64,000 nucleotides of DNA from an uncultured Rhodoferax sp. (GTDB lineage Bacteria > Pseudomonadota > Gammaproteobacteria > Burkholderiales > Burkholderiaceae_C), in NCBI RefSeq assembly GCF_946221635.1, contig NZ_CAMIHB010000008.1, positions 94,873-158,872 on the forward strand, given 5' to 3'. The notes beneath the pieces were generated by a model, which had not been told where the DNA came from, did no database searches, and worked only from the letters and a program-made list of their open reading frames with translations. This document shows, piece by piece, positions 16,866-24,822 of the stretch (positions within the stretch are counted from its first letter, which is position 1; each line of letters starts with the position of its first letter). Both the position numbers and the translations under genes were made by a program.

Positions 16866-17932
16866 AACTCGCCTTGATTACCGACGCCTGGCAACCCCAG
16901 GTCAACGGCGTGGTGACCACGCTGGTCGAGCTGGTGCGCGAGCTCGAAGGACTGGGCCATGTGGTGGACGTGATCCATCCCGGCCTGTTCAAGACCCGGC
17001 CTTGCCCCGGCTACGCGGGCATCGACCTCGCCGTGCGGCCGGGCAAGGCGCTGGCGCAGATGCTGGATGCGGGGGCGCACGACGCCATTCACCTCGCCAC
17101 CGAAGGCCCGCTGGGCTGGGCCGCGCGCAGCTACTGCCGCAAGCGCAAGCTGGCCTTCACCACGGCCTACCACACACGCTTCCCCGAGATCCTGCAGGCC
17201 GCGCTCAAGGTTCCGCTGTGGCTGGGCTACGCGCTGTTCCGGCACTTCCACAAGCCCTCCTCGGGCGTGATGGTGCCCACGCCCAGTGTGCTGCGCATGC
17301 TGGACGGGCAGGGCTTTCGCAAGCTGCGCAGCTGGACGCATGGTGTGGACGTGCAGCTCTTCCCCTACCAGGAGGAGCCGCGTGTCTATGCACCGCTGGG
17401 GCGGCTGGCGCGACCGGTATCGCTGTTTGTGGGACGGGTGTCGTACGAGAAAAACATCGATGCCTTCCTCAAGATGGACGTGCCCGGCACGAAGATTGTT
17501 TGCGGGGTGGGGCCGCTGGAAGCAGACCTGAAGGCGCGCTACCCCCATGTGCGCTGGTTGGGGGTGTTACCGCGCGACGAACTGGCCAAGGTGTATGCCG
17601 CGGCCGATGTGTTTGTTATGCCCAGCCGCTCCGAAACCTTTGGTTTGGTGATGTTGGAGGCCATGGCCTGCGGCACGCCGGTCGCCGCCTACCCGGTGGA
17701 GGGGCCCACTGAAGTGGTCGGCACCCCGCCCCAGGGTGGTGTGCTGCAGGAGGATCTGACCCAGGCTTGGTATGGCGCCTTGTCGGTGCCGCGCCATGAG
17801 GCGCGTGCCCGCGCTTTGCATTTCGGCTGGGCCTATTCCGCTTTGTTGTTTGCCGGTCATTTGGTACCTGCCCGTGGCAGCACCGCGGCTGGCCGTGTTG
17901 CTGCTGGTGATGTCACACAAATGTCATCTTAG
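16862..17932 (+). CDS. agt: GT4 glycosyltransferase, diacylglycerol glycosyltransferase (Agt/MgtA-like)
   Basis: A 356-residue GT-B enzyme. The N-terminal domain begins KLALITDAWQPQVNGVVTTL. The C-terminal domain has WTHGVDVQLF, LFVGRVSYEKNIDAFL and the nucleotide-sugar motif SRSETFGLVMLEAMACGTPV. It resembles MgtA/Agt-type enzymes that move a sugar from a nucleotide donor to diacylglycerol. Its ATGA overlap with plcP makes a product-substrate pair plausible: PlcP releases diacylglycerol and this enzyme makes glycolipid. The sugar is unknown. The last ~20 codons look non-conserved and contain the ppk1 Pho box (17910-17927), so the two overlap. Confidence 0.75.
   Translation: MKLALITDAWQPQVNGVVTTLVELVRELEGLGHVVDVIHPGLFKTRPCPGYAGIDLAVRPGKALAQMLDAGAHDAIHLATEGPLGWAARSYCRKRKLAFTTAYHTRFPEILQAALKVPLWLGYALFRHFHKPSSGVMVPTPSVLRMLDGQGFRKLRSWTHGVDVQLFPYQEEPRVYAPLGRLARPVSLFVGRVSYEKNIDAFLKMDVPGTKIVCGVGPLEADLKARYPHVRWLGVLPRDELAKVYAAADVFVMPSRSETFGLVMLEAMACGTPVAAYPVEGPTEVVGTPPQGGVLQEDLTQAWYGALSVPRHEARARALHFGWAYSALLFAGHLVPARGSTAAGRVAAGDVTQMSS
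17910..17927 (+). promoter_or_regulatory. Pho box for ppk1
   Basis: ATGTCACACAAATGTCAT contains half-sites ATGTCAC and ATGTCAT spaced 11 bases, very close to the Pho box consensus. Ten bases later AACAAT (17938-17943) could be the -10. A further half-site GTGTCAT lies at 17955. ppk1 starts at 17978. Confidence 0.75.
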
Positions 17933-17977
17933 ACGTCAACAATTCTTCATCGTTGTGTCATAAATTGGTGGGTCTCC

Positions 17978-20074
17978 ATGTTGTCCGTTCTCCGCAAGCG
18001 CCTGGCGAAGCCGGCGCTCGCTGCCCCCGATCTGCTCGACCGGGACCACAGCATCCTGGCTTTCAACGAGCGCGTGCTGGATTGGGCCATTCGCCCCGAC
18101 GTGCCACTGCTGGAGCGCCTGCGTTTTCTCTGCATCGTTTCCAGCAACCTGGATGAATTCTTTGAGGTGCGCGCCGAGCCGCACCTCTCCGCCCGGCAGG
18201 CCAATGACCACAAGGGGCAGTTCACCGTCGCCTCGTTTGAGCGCCTGGCCGATGCTGTGCACACGCTGGTGGCGCGCCAGTACACGCTCTACAACGAAGA
18301 GCTGATGCCCGCGTTTGCGAAGGCCGGCATCCGCATCGTCTCGCACGGCGAACGCACCGCCGCACAACGTGCCTGGGTCAAGCAGTACTTCGAGCGCGAG
18401 GTGCGTCCGCTGCTGATTCCGGTGGGGCTGGACCCCTCGCACCCGTTTCCGCAGGTGGCCAACAAGTCGCTGAACTTCATCGTGCGCCTGGGCGGCAAGG
18501 ATGCCTTCGGGCGCGAGAACGAAATCGCCATCGTCAAGGTGCCGCGTGTGCTGCCGCGCCTGATCCGCATGCCCGACAAGAGCAGTGGCAAGCAGGCGCT
18601 GTTTGTGTCCCTGTCCAGTGTCATCCGTGCCCATCTGGACGAGCTGTTTCCCGGGCGGGTCGTGGGGCAGTTCTCGCAGTTCCGCGTGACGCGCCACTCC
18701 GATCTGGCCGTGGACGAAGACGATGTGCAGAACCTGCGCACCGCCTTGCGCCAGGGCCTGGTGCATCGCCACTACGGCCAGGCCGTTCGCCTGGAGGTCT
18801 CGGCCGGTTGCTCGCAGCATCTGGCGGACTTCCTGCTGCGGCAGTTCGCCTTGCCGGAGCAGGCCTTGTTCCGTGTGCACGGCCCGGTCAACCTGGTGCG
18901 CCTGACCCAGCTCATCGATCTGGTGCAGCGCCCGGACCTGTGTTTTCCGGCCTACCGTCCGTCCTACCCGGCGCAGCTGCAACAGGGGCAGTCCATCTTT
19001 GCGCAGTTGCGCCAGGGCGATATCCTGATGCACCAGCCCTTCGAGAGTTTCGACGGCGTGCTGGCCTTTCTGCGCGAGGCCGTGAATGACCCGCAGGTGC
19101 TGGCCATCAAGCAGACCATTTACCGCACCGGTGCGGACTCCGAACTCATGGACCTGTTGCGCGAGGCGGTGCGCCGCGGCAAGGAAGTGACCGTGGTGGT
19201 GGAGCTCAAGGCCCGCTTCGATGAGGAAGCCAATATCAACTGGGCCGAGATGCTGGAGTCCATTGGCGCCCAGGTGGTCTATGGCGTGGTGGGCCTGAAG
19301 ACGCATGCCAAGATGATGCTGATCACGCGGCGCGAGGGCAAATCGCTCAAGCGCTACGGCCATCTGTCCACCGGCAACTACAACCCGCGTACCGCACGCC
19401 TTTACACCGACCTGAGCCACCTCACGGCCGATGCGTCCATCACGACCGACATGGAGCATGTCTTCGTGCACCTGGCCGGCCAGAGCCGTCTGCAACCCTT
19501 GTCCCGCCTGTGGATGGCGCCGTTCCATTTGCACCGCAAGCTGATTGCGCGCATTGACGCCTTGGGCGAAGCCGCCCGCAAGGGGGAGTCCACCCGCATC
19601 GTGGCCAAGATGAATTCGCTCACCGACGAGGCCCTGATCCACAGCCTGATGCGCGCGGGGGCGGACGGTGTGCAGATCGACCTCATCGTGCGTGGTGCCT
19701 GCATGCTGCCGGCCCAGGTGCCGGGGCAGACCGACAACATCCGGGTGCGCTCGGTGATAGGCCGCTTTCTGGAGCACTCACGGGTGTTCTATTTCCGGCA
19801 GGGGGAGGGGGAGGAGCTGTACCTCTCAAGCGCCGACTGGATGAACCGCAACATGGTGCGCCGCGTGGAGTTGGCCTGGCCGGTCACGGACCCGGTGCTG
19901 CGCCAGCGCATTGTCGACGAGTGCCTGGTGGCCTACCTGCACGACGGTGTGGACGCCTGGGAGCTGGGTGGGGATGGTCGCTACCAGCGGGTGCAGGCCC
20001 GCAGGGCGGGCCAGCCCGCACATGGTGTCCAGGCCGCTCTCATGGCGCGCTACGCACGCAATGACAAGGGCTGA
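17978..20074 (+). CDS. ppk1: Polyphosphate kinase 1
   Basis: A PPK1 of 698 residues (E. coli 688) that polymerises the ATP gamma-phosphate into polyphosphate. The N-terminal domain shows DRDHSILAFNERVLDWA and SSNLDEFFEVRAEPHL. The autophosphorylated His lies in GLKTHAKMMLITRRE (residue ~443, equivalent to E. coli His435), followed by LSTGNYNPRTARLYTDL and the second catalytic region near LIVRGACMLP. It is preceded by a Pho box and followed after 20 bases by sixA. ppx, encoding the opposing exopolyphosphatase, lies 3 kb away on the other strand. Confidence 0.97.
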   Translation: MLSVLRKRLAKPALAAPDLLDRDHSILAFNERVLDWAIRPDVPLLERLRFLCIVSSNLDEFFEVRAEPHLSARQANDHKGQFTVASFERLADAVHTLVARQYTLYNEELMPAFAKAGIRIVSHGERTAAQRAWVKQYFEREVRPLLIPVGLDPSHPFPQVANKSLNFIVRLGGKDAFGRENEIAIVKVPRVLPRLIRMPDKSSGKQALFVSLSSVIRAHLDELFPGRVVGQFSQFRVTRHSDLAVDEDDVQNLRTALRQGLVHRHYGQAVRLEVSAGCSQHLADFLLRQFALPEQALFRVHGPVNLVRLTQLIDLVQRPDLCFPAYRPSYPAQLQQGQSIFAQLRQGDILMHQPFESFDGVLAFLREAVNDPQVLAIKQTIYRTGADSELMDLLREAVRRGKEVTVVVELKARFDEEANINWAEMLESIGAQVVYGVVGLKTHAKMMLITRREGKSLKRYGHLSTGNYNPRTARLYTDLSHLTADASITTDMEHVFVHLAGQSRLQPLSRLWMAPFHLHRKLIARIDALGEAARKGESTRIVAKMNSLTDEALIHSLMRAGADGVQIDLIVRGACMLPAQVPGQTDNIRVRSVIGRFLEHSRVFYFRQGEGEELYLSSADWMNRNMVRRVELAWPVTDPVLRQRIVDECLVAYLHDGVDAWELGGDGRYQRVQARRAGQPAHGVQAALMARYARNDKG

Positions 20075-20094
20075 ACAACAAGGGAGAGGGAGCG

Positions 20095-20556
20095 ATGGAT
20101 TTGATTCTCTGGCGCCACGCGGAAGCCATAGACCTGGACCTCGTGGGAGACGACATGCTGCGCACCCTGAGTAGCAAAGGGGACAAGCAGGCCACCCGCA
20201 TGGCCGCCTGGCTGGATCGGCAACTGCCGGATGGTGCCAAGATCTGGGTCAGTCCGGCCGCGCGCACCGAGCAGACCGCGCAGGCCCTGGGCCGCAAGTT
20301 CAAAACGCATGCCGCCCTGGCACCGCTGGGACATGTAGACGGCCTGCTGGAACTGGTGCAGTGGCCACATGCCAAAGGCTGCGTGGTGGTGGTGGGCCAC
20401 CAGCCCACGCTGGGCCAGACCATCTCGCGCTTGCTGGGCCTCCAGGAAGCGGAGTGCGCCATCAAGAAGGGGGCAGTCTGGTGGCTGCGCTACCGCGAGC
20501 GCGAGGGTGTGGGGCAGACGGTGGTGGTAACCGTGCAATCCCCCGAGCTGCTGTAG
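20095..20556 (+). CDS. sixA: Phosphohistidine phosphatase SixA-like
   Basis: A 153-residue histidine-phosphatase-superfamily protein. The RHA motif LILWRHAEAID at the N-terminus provides the nucleophilic His, SPAARTEQTAQAL is the second conserved block, and VVVVGHQPTLGQ carries the second His. SixA removes phosphate from phosphohistidine, for example on ArcB or PtsN/NPr proteins. It follows ppk1 by 20 bases with an AAGGGAGAGGGAG ribosome-binding site, so the two are probably one transcript. Since PPK1 works through a phosphohistidine, a functional link is possible but speculative. Confidence 0.88.
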   Translation: MDLILWRHAEAIDLDLVGDDMLRTLSSKGDKQATRMAAWLDRQLPDGAKIWVSPAARTEQTAQALGRKFKTHAALAPLGHVDGLLELVQWPHAKGCVVVVGHQPTLGQTISRLLGLQEAECAIKKGAVWWLRYREREGVGQTVVVTVQSPELL

Positions 20557-20624
20557 GCCCCCACGCTCCACCGCTGCGCGGGTCGCTGATCGGGCCCAGC
20601 CAGAGGCTAGGGCTCTTCAGGCTG

Positions 20625-20650
20625 TCCAGAGCCACGCAGGTGGCTCTGGA
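20625..20650. repeat. Perfect 11-bp-stem hairpin in the sixA-histone intergenic region
   Basis: TCCAGAGCCAC and GTGGCTCTGGA flank a GCAG loop with no mismatch and no following T-run, so it is REP-like more than a terminator. The surrounding 206 bases (20557-20762) also hold GC-rich short words such as GCCCCAAGGGGGC and no open frame I can support. Confidence 0.6.
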
Positions 20651-20762
20651 GCCGCAGCCTTCAGCCCCAAGGGGGCTAATTTGGCTATCGCCGCTGGCCG
20701 CCAAGCGGTCCAGAGGCCTTGGGGCGGCCCGGCGGGAAATTGCCTTTCATCTTTCTAAGTAC

Positions 20763-21245
20763 TCAGGCCTTCTTGGCCTTGGCCGGGCGGCCCGTTTTCA
20801 GGCTGGGCACGGCCAGCAAGGCCTGTTTGAACGCGGCATCCGACAGGGCGGCAATCGCCTTCACGCCGGCGCGGATCAGCTCGGTCTTCTTGACCGGGTT
20901 GCCCAGCTTGGCAGCGCGCAGCTTGAGCACGTCCAGCACGTCGTATTCGGGCTTGGGGATGGTGAAGCTGTCGCGGACCATCTTGGGCTTCTTCACCTTG
21001 GGCGCCTTGGGGGCTGGCACGGCCTTGGTTGCCGCGGGTTTGGCCGCAGTAGGCTTGGCCGTGGTCTTTTTGCCTGGGCTGGCAGCGGCCTTCTTGGCGG
21101 CTGGGGCCTTGGTCTTCGCCGGAACCTTGGCCTCTACCTTGGGGGCGGATTTGGTGGCTGCTTTCGGTGCCGCTTTTTTGGGGGCAGCCTTGGTGGGCGC
21201 AGGTGTTGTGGCGGGGGCGGCGACGGGCTTGTCGGTCGAAGTCAC
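20763..21245 (-). CDS. Histone-H1-like KAP-rich DNA-binding protein
   Basis: A 160-residue protein in two parts. Residues ~1-90 are low-complexity Lys/Ala/Pro repeats (KAAPKKAAPKAA style) like bacterial histone-H1 homologues. Residues ~90-150 form a compact conserved domain (RDSFTIPKPEYDVLDVLK and KKTELIRAGVKAIAALSD) that looks like a short helical DNA-binding module. It starts with GTG at 21245 behind an AAAGGA ribosome-binding site. Its upstream region is AT-rich and shared with the divergent EAL gene. A role as nucleoid-associated protein is inferred from composition. Confidence 0.7.
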   Translation of the reverse strand: MTSTDKPVAAPATTPAPTKAAPKKAAPKAATKSAPKVEAKVPAKTKAPAAKKAAASPGKKTTAKPTAAKPAATKAVPAPKAPKVKKPKMVRDSFTIPKPEYDVLDVLKLRAAKLGNPVKKTELIRAGVKAIAALSDAAFKQALLAVPSLKTGRPAKAKKA

Positions 21246-21315
21246 GTGAAAAATTCCTTTGAAAAATGAAACGATATATACAGTTTATACCGTTTATAAA
21301 ATTTCAGGAAATGCA

Positions 21316-21333
21316 CTGTCACACCACTGTCAC
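21316..21333 (+). promoter_or_regulatory. Pho box upstream of the EAL/GGDEF gene
   Basis: CTGTCACACCACTGTCAC is two identical CTGTCAC half-sites 11 bases apart, the best match to the Pho consensus in the window. TACGAT (21344-21349) lies 10 bases downstream as a -10, the geometry of PhoB-activated promoters. That would place the transcript start near 21356. Confidence 0.75.
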
Positions 21334-21381
21334 TGGAGCTTCATACGATCGTCTGCCCCAATGAGTTCCGGAGATCGCGTC

Positions 21382-23196
21382 ATGCTCTCACAGCCTTTGC
21401 GTTTGGTGCCCAGCAGCGCACCTGTGGCCTCGCCCTTGGGGCCGTTGCAATCGGTCTTGCAGGCGGGCAGCCTCTATCCGGTGTTCCAGCCCATCGTCAA
21501 TCTGGCGGATGCCTCCATCCATGCCCATGAAGCCCTGATTCGCGGCCCCGCAGGCAGCGCACTGCACACGCCCGATGCGCTGCTGCGTGCCGCGGCCGAG
21601 GAGGATTTGCGCTACGAGTTCGAAAACGCCTGTGTAGCGGCCACCTTGCGTACCTGGGGTCAGATGCGTGGAGGCGGCCGTCTGTTTGTGAATATCAGCG
21701 CCAACGCACTTACCCGCATCTTCAACCTGCGCGGGCGCGAAGGGCTGTTGCGCTGGATACTGGATCTGCGGGTGATGCCGCGCACCCTGGTGCTGGAAAT
21801 CACCGAGCATGAACGCGTGGACAGCATGGACCGTCTGGCCGAGGTGGTGCAGGAGATCCGCTCGGCGGGCGTATCACTGGCACTGGATGATTTTGGCGAT
21901 GGCCATTCCAGCCTGCGCCTGTGGTCCCAGCTCAAGCCCGAGGTGGTGAAGATTGACAAATACTTTACCCGCAACATCAGCGCGCATGGCGACAAGTTGC
22001 GCACCATCCAGGCGTTGCAGCAGATTGCCACCGTCTTCGGCAGCTCGCTGGTGGCCGAAGGCATAGAGACGGCGGAAGACCTGCGCGTGCTGCGCGATCT
22101 GGGCATCGAGTACGGGCAGGGCTATTTCCTGGGGCACCCGGACCGAAAGCCCCTGAAGTACCTGGGGGTGGAGCCGCAGCGTGTGCTCAGTGAGCGGCAG
22201 GTGGCCGTGTTCCCCGAGCTGAGCCGCATGTCGCAGGGGGGCCACTTGCGCAGCCTCTCGCTGTTGCGCGCGCCCACGGTGACCCCGGAGACGCACAACG
22301 ACGCGCTGGCCGAGATATTCCTGGAGCACCCCACGTTGCATGCGGTGGCCATGCTCGAAGGCGAACGCCCTGTGGGCATCATCAACCGTGCCGTGTTCAT
22401 GAACGAATACAGCAAGCTCTACTACCGCGAGGTCTGGGGCCGCAAGCCCTGCGCGGTGCACGCCAATCTGGAGCCGCGTTTGATTGAGCGCGAGCACAGC
22501 GTGGACGAACTGGTGGGCATCCTCACGTCCCAGGATCAGCGCTACCTCAACGACGGTTTCATCGCCACTGAAAACGGGCGCTACATGGGTCTGGGCACGG
22601 GGGATCAGTTGGTGCGCTCGGTCACCGAGACACGCATCGAAGCGGCACGCCACGCCAACCCGCTGACCTTCCTGCCCGGCAACATCCCCATCAGCCAGCA
22701 CATGGAACGTCTGCTCAAGAAACAGGTGCGCTTTGTGGCCTGCTATGCGGACCTCAACAACTTCAAACCCTTCAACGACTACTACGGTTACTGGCGCGGT
22801 GACGAGATGATTCGCCTGCTGGCGCGCGTGGCCATGGAGCAGTGCGACTCCCAGCGCGATTTTCTGGGCCATGTGGGCGGGGACGATTTCATTCTGCTGT
22901 TCCAGAGCCCGGACTGGAAAGCCCGCTGCGAGCGTCTCGTGGCGGAGTTCGGTGAGCGGGCGCTGGCCATGTTTGACGACGCGGCGCGGGAGCGTGGCGG
23001 CATTGAGGCCGAAGATCGCCACGGGGTGATGCGCTTCTTTCCCTGCACCACGTTGTCGGTGGGGGCGGTGGCCATTGATGGGGCGCAGTTCACGCGGGTG
23101 GAGGACGTAGCCAACCTGGCGGCCATGGCCAAGCATTCGGCCAAGCAGGCGGGGGTGGGCTTGTTTTTGACACCCACTCCCCCGGTCCCCTGCTGA
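21382..23196 (+). CDS. EAL-CBS-GGDEF cyclic-di-GMP phosphodiesterase
   Basis: A 604-residue soluble protein. The EAL domain (~20-260) is intact: HEALIRGP, FVNISANAL, LEITEHE, LALDDFGDG, KIDKYF and LVAEGIET. The middle (~280-420) resembles a CBS pair (TVTPETHNDALAEIFLEH). The C-terminal GGDEF domain has the altered signature GGDDF and no RxxD I-site, so it is probably a sensory or inactive cyclase, and net activity should be c-di-GMP hydrolysis. I start at ATG 21382 (ribosome-binding site GGAG, 8-base gap); ATG 21361 is an alternative but lies almost at the predicted transcript start. The Pho box upstream suggests induction in phosphate starvation. Confidence 0.88.
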   Translation: MLSQPLRLVPSSAPVASPLGPLQSVLQAGSLYPVFQPIVNLADASIHAHEALIRGPAGSALHTPDALLRAAAEEDLRYEFENACVAATLRTWGQMRGGGRLFVNISANALTRIFNLRGREGLLRWILDLRVMPRTLVLEITEHERVDSMDRLAEVVQEIRSAGVSLALDDFGDGHSSLRLWSQLKPEVVKIDKYFTRNISAHGDKLRTIQALQQIATVFGSSLVAEGIETAEDLRVLRDLGIEYGQGYFLGHPDRKPLKYLGVEPQRVLSERQVAVFPELSRMSQGGHLRSLSLLRAPTVTPETHNDALAEIFLEHPTLHAVAMLEGERPVGIINRAVFMNEYSKLYYREVWGRKPCAVHANLEPRLIEREHSVDELVGILTSQDQRYLNDGFIATENGRYMGLGTGDQLVRSVTETRIEAARHANPLTFLPGNIPISQHMERLLKKQVRFVACYADLNNFKPFNDYYGYWRGDEMIRLLARVAMEQCDSQRDFLGHVGGDDFILLFQSPDWKARCERLVAEFGERALAMFDDAARERGGIEAEDRHGVMRFFPCTTLSVGAVAIDGAQFTRVEDVANLAAMAKHSAKQAGVGLFLTPTPPVPC

Positions 23197-23247
23197 AGGG
23201 GTGGGGGCGTTGGTCTTCAAAAAAAACGGTGCAAGCCCGCCGGAGAT

Positions 23248-24750
23248 CTAAACCCCTACCAGCGCCAAACTCCAAGGCGTTTTCTGCCAAAGCTGCACTT
23301 CTTCCTGGAGCAAGTGGGCACTCTGCGGAAAGGCGGCCGCCCAGCCATTGCGGCATCGCAAGCGGAAGCTGTGGTCATCGCCACGCGCCAGCACCATGCC
23401 CTGCAAGTCCGGCGCACGCCGCGCATGGCACAGGATCACGGCCAGGCGCAGGCACATGAGCTGCAGCACCAGATCGTCGTGCTGCAGGGACGCTTCGAGC
23501 TTGCGCAGCTTGCCGCGGTGGCCCAGCACCAGCAGGCTCAGGCGGTGCATTTCCGAGAGTGAAAATCCGGCCGCATCGGCGTTGTCCAGGATGTAGGCGC
23601 CGTGCTTGTGGTAGTCGCTGTGCGAGATATGGCTGCCGATCTCATGCAGGCGGGCCGCCCAGTTGAGCTTGCGGTAGGTGCGGCCGTGCTCGGGGTGCTG
23701 TTCGTCCAGCGGGCCCCCCAGCACTTGCTGCAGCAGGTGGGTGGCCACGGTACCTACGCGTTCGCCATGGGCGGTGTCCACATTGAATTTGCTGGCCAGG
23801 CGCTGCACGCTCTTGGCGCGCAGGTCGCCATAGGTGTTGGCGGTACCCAGCAGGTCGCAGATCAGGCCGTGGCGCAGGCCACCGGCGGCGTGCTGCATCT
23901 CGGTGATGCCCAGCAGGCTGAAGACGGCCCGCATCACGCTCACACCGCCGCCGATGATGGCCTTGCGGTCTTCGCGCATGCCGGGCATGCGCAGGCGGTC
24001 AGCGCTCTGCGCGGCGATCAGGCGGTCCAGCAGCCAGTCCAGCCCGTCTTGCGAGACGATGCCTGCAGGCCAGCCCGCGGCCACCAGCACGTCCCCAATC
24101 GCACCCACGGTGCCGGCGGAGCCGTAAGCGGCATCCCAACGGTCAGGCGGGTAGGCGTCCAGCGCCTCGTCCAGCACGGCCTTGGCGGCAATCTCCGCCA
24201 TCTCGAACGATTTTTTGCTGAACTGGCCATCGCCAAAGTAGCGTTTGGACCAGGCGATGCTGCCGACGCGGTAGGACTCCATCACCGTGGGCGTGAGGCC
24301 CGTGCCCAGGATCAGTTCGGTGGAGCGGCCGCCAATGTCCACCACCAGGCGGCGCTCGTCGGTCTGGGGCAGCATGTGGGCCACGCCCTGGTAGATCAGG
24401 CGGGCTTCCTCGCGGCCGGAGATGACGTCGATGGGGAAGCCCAGCACGGCGTTGGCGCGTTCCAGGAAGACGTCGCGGTTGCGCGCTTCGCGCAGGGTCT
24501 GGGTGGCCACGGCCTTGACCTCGCCAGGCTTGAAGCCCGCCAGGCGCTCGCCAAAGCGGGCCAGGCACTCCCATCCCGCCTGCATGGCGGCCGGGGTCAG
24601 GTTGCGGTCTTCGTCCAGACCGCCGCCCTGGCGCACGGTCTCTTTCAGGTATTCGGTCCGTCGAAATTCACCGTGGTCTACCCGCCCGATTTCCAGGCGG
24701 AAGCTGTTGGAGCCCAGGTCCACGGCGGCCAGGCGATTTCCGTTTTGCAT
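23248..24750 (-). CDS. ppx: Exopolyphosphatase (Ppx/GppA family)
   Basis: A 500-residue Ppx that removes terminal phosphates from polyphosphate. It begins NRLAAVDLGSNSFRLEIGRV, the actin-like phosphate-1 loop, followed by KAVATQTLREARNRDVFL, ISGREEARLIYQGVAH and VVDIGGRSTELILG. The C-terminal HD-like domain contains LNWAARLHEIGSHISHSDYHKHGAYIL. ATG 24750 gives the expected MQNGNRLAAVD; 16 upstream codons are dropped. It converges with the EAL gene. It is not in an operon with ppk1 as in E. coli, but opposes it from the other strand. Confidence 0.95.
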   Translation of the reverse strand: MQNGNRLAAVDLGSNSFRLEIGRVDHGEFRRTEYLKETVRQGGGLDEDRNLTPAAMQAGWECLARFGERLAGFKPGEVKAVATQTLREARNRDVFLERANAVLGFPIDVISGREEARLIYQGVAHMLPQTDERRLVVDIGGRSTELILGTGLTPTVMESYRVGSIAWSKRYFGDGQFSKKSFEMAEIAAKAVLDEALDAYPPDRWDAAYGSAGTVGAIGDVLVAAGWPAGIVSQDGLDWLLDRLIAAQSADRLRMPGMREDRKAIIGGGVSVMRAVFSLLGITEMQHAAGGLRHGLICDLLGTANTYGDLRAKSVQRLASKFNVDTAHGERVGTVATHLLQQVLGGPLDEQHPEHGRTYRKLNWAARLHEIGSHISHSDYHKHGAYILDNADAAGFSLSEMHRLSLLVLGHRGKLRKLEASLQHDDLVLQLMCLRLAVILCHARRAPDLQGMVLARGDDHSFRLRCRNGWAAAFPQSAHLLQEEVQLWQKTPWSLALVGV

Positions 24751-24822
24751 TCGACGTTCTGTCAGTAAATGGTTAAGTGGCTGCGGGGAGCATAGCACCG
24801 GCCCGCAGCCATGGCGCCGGCT

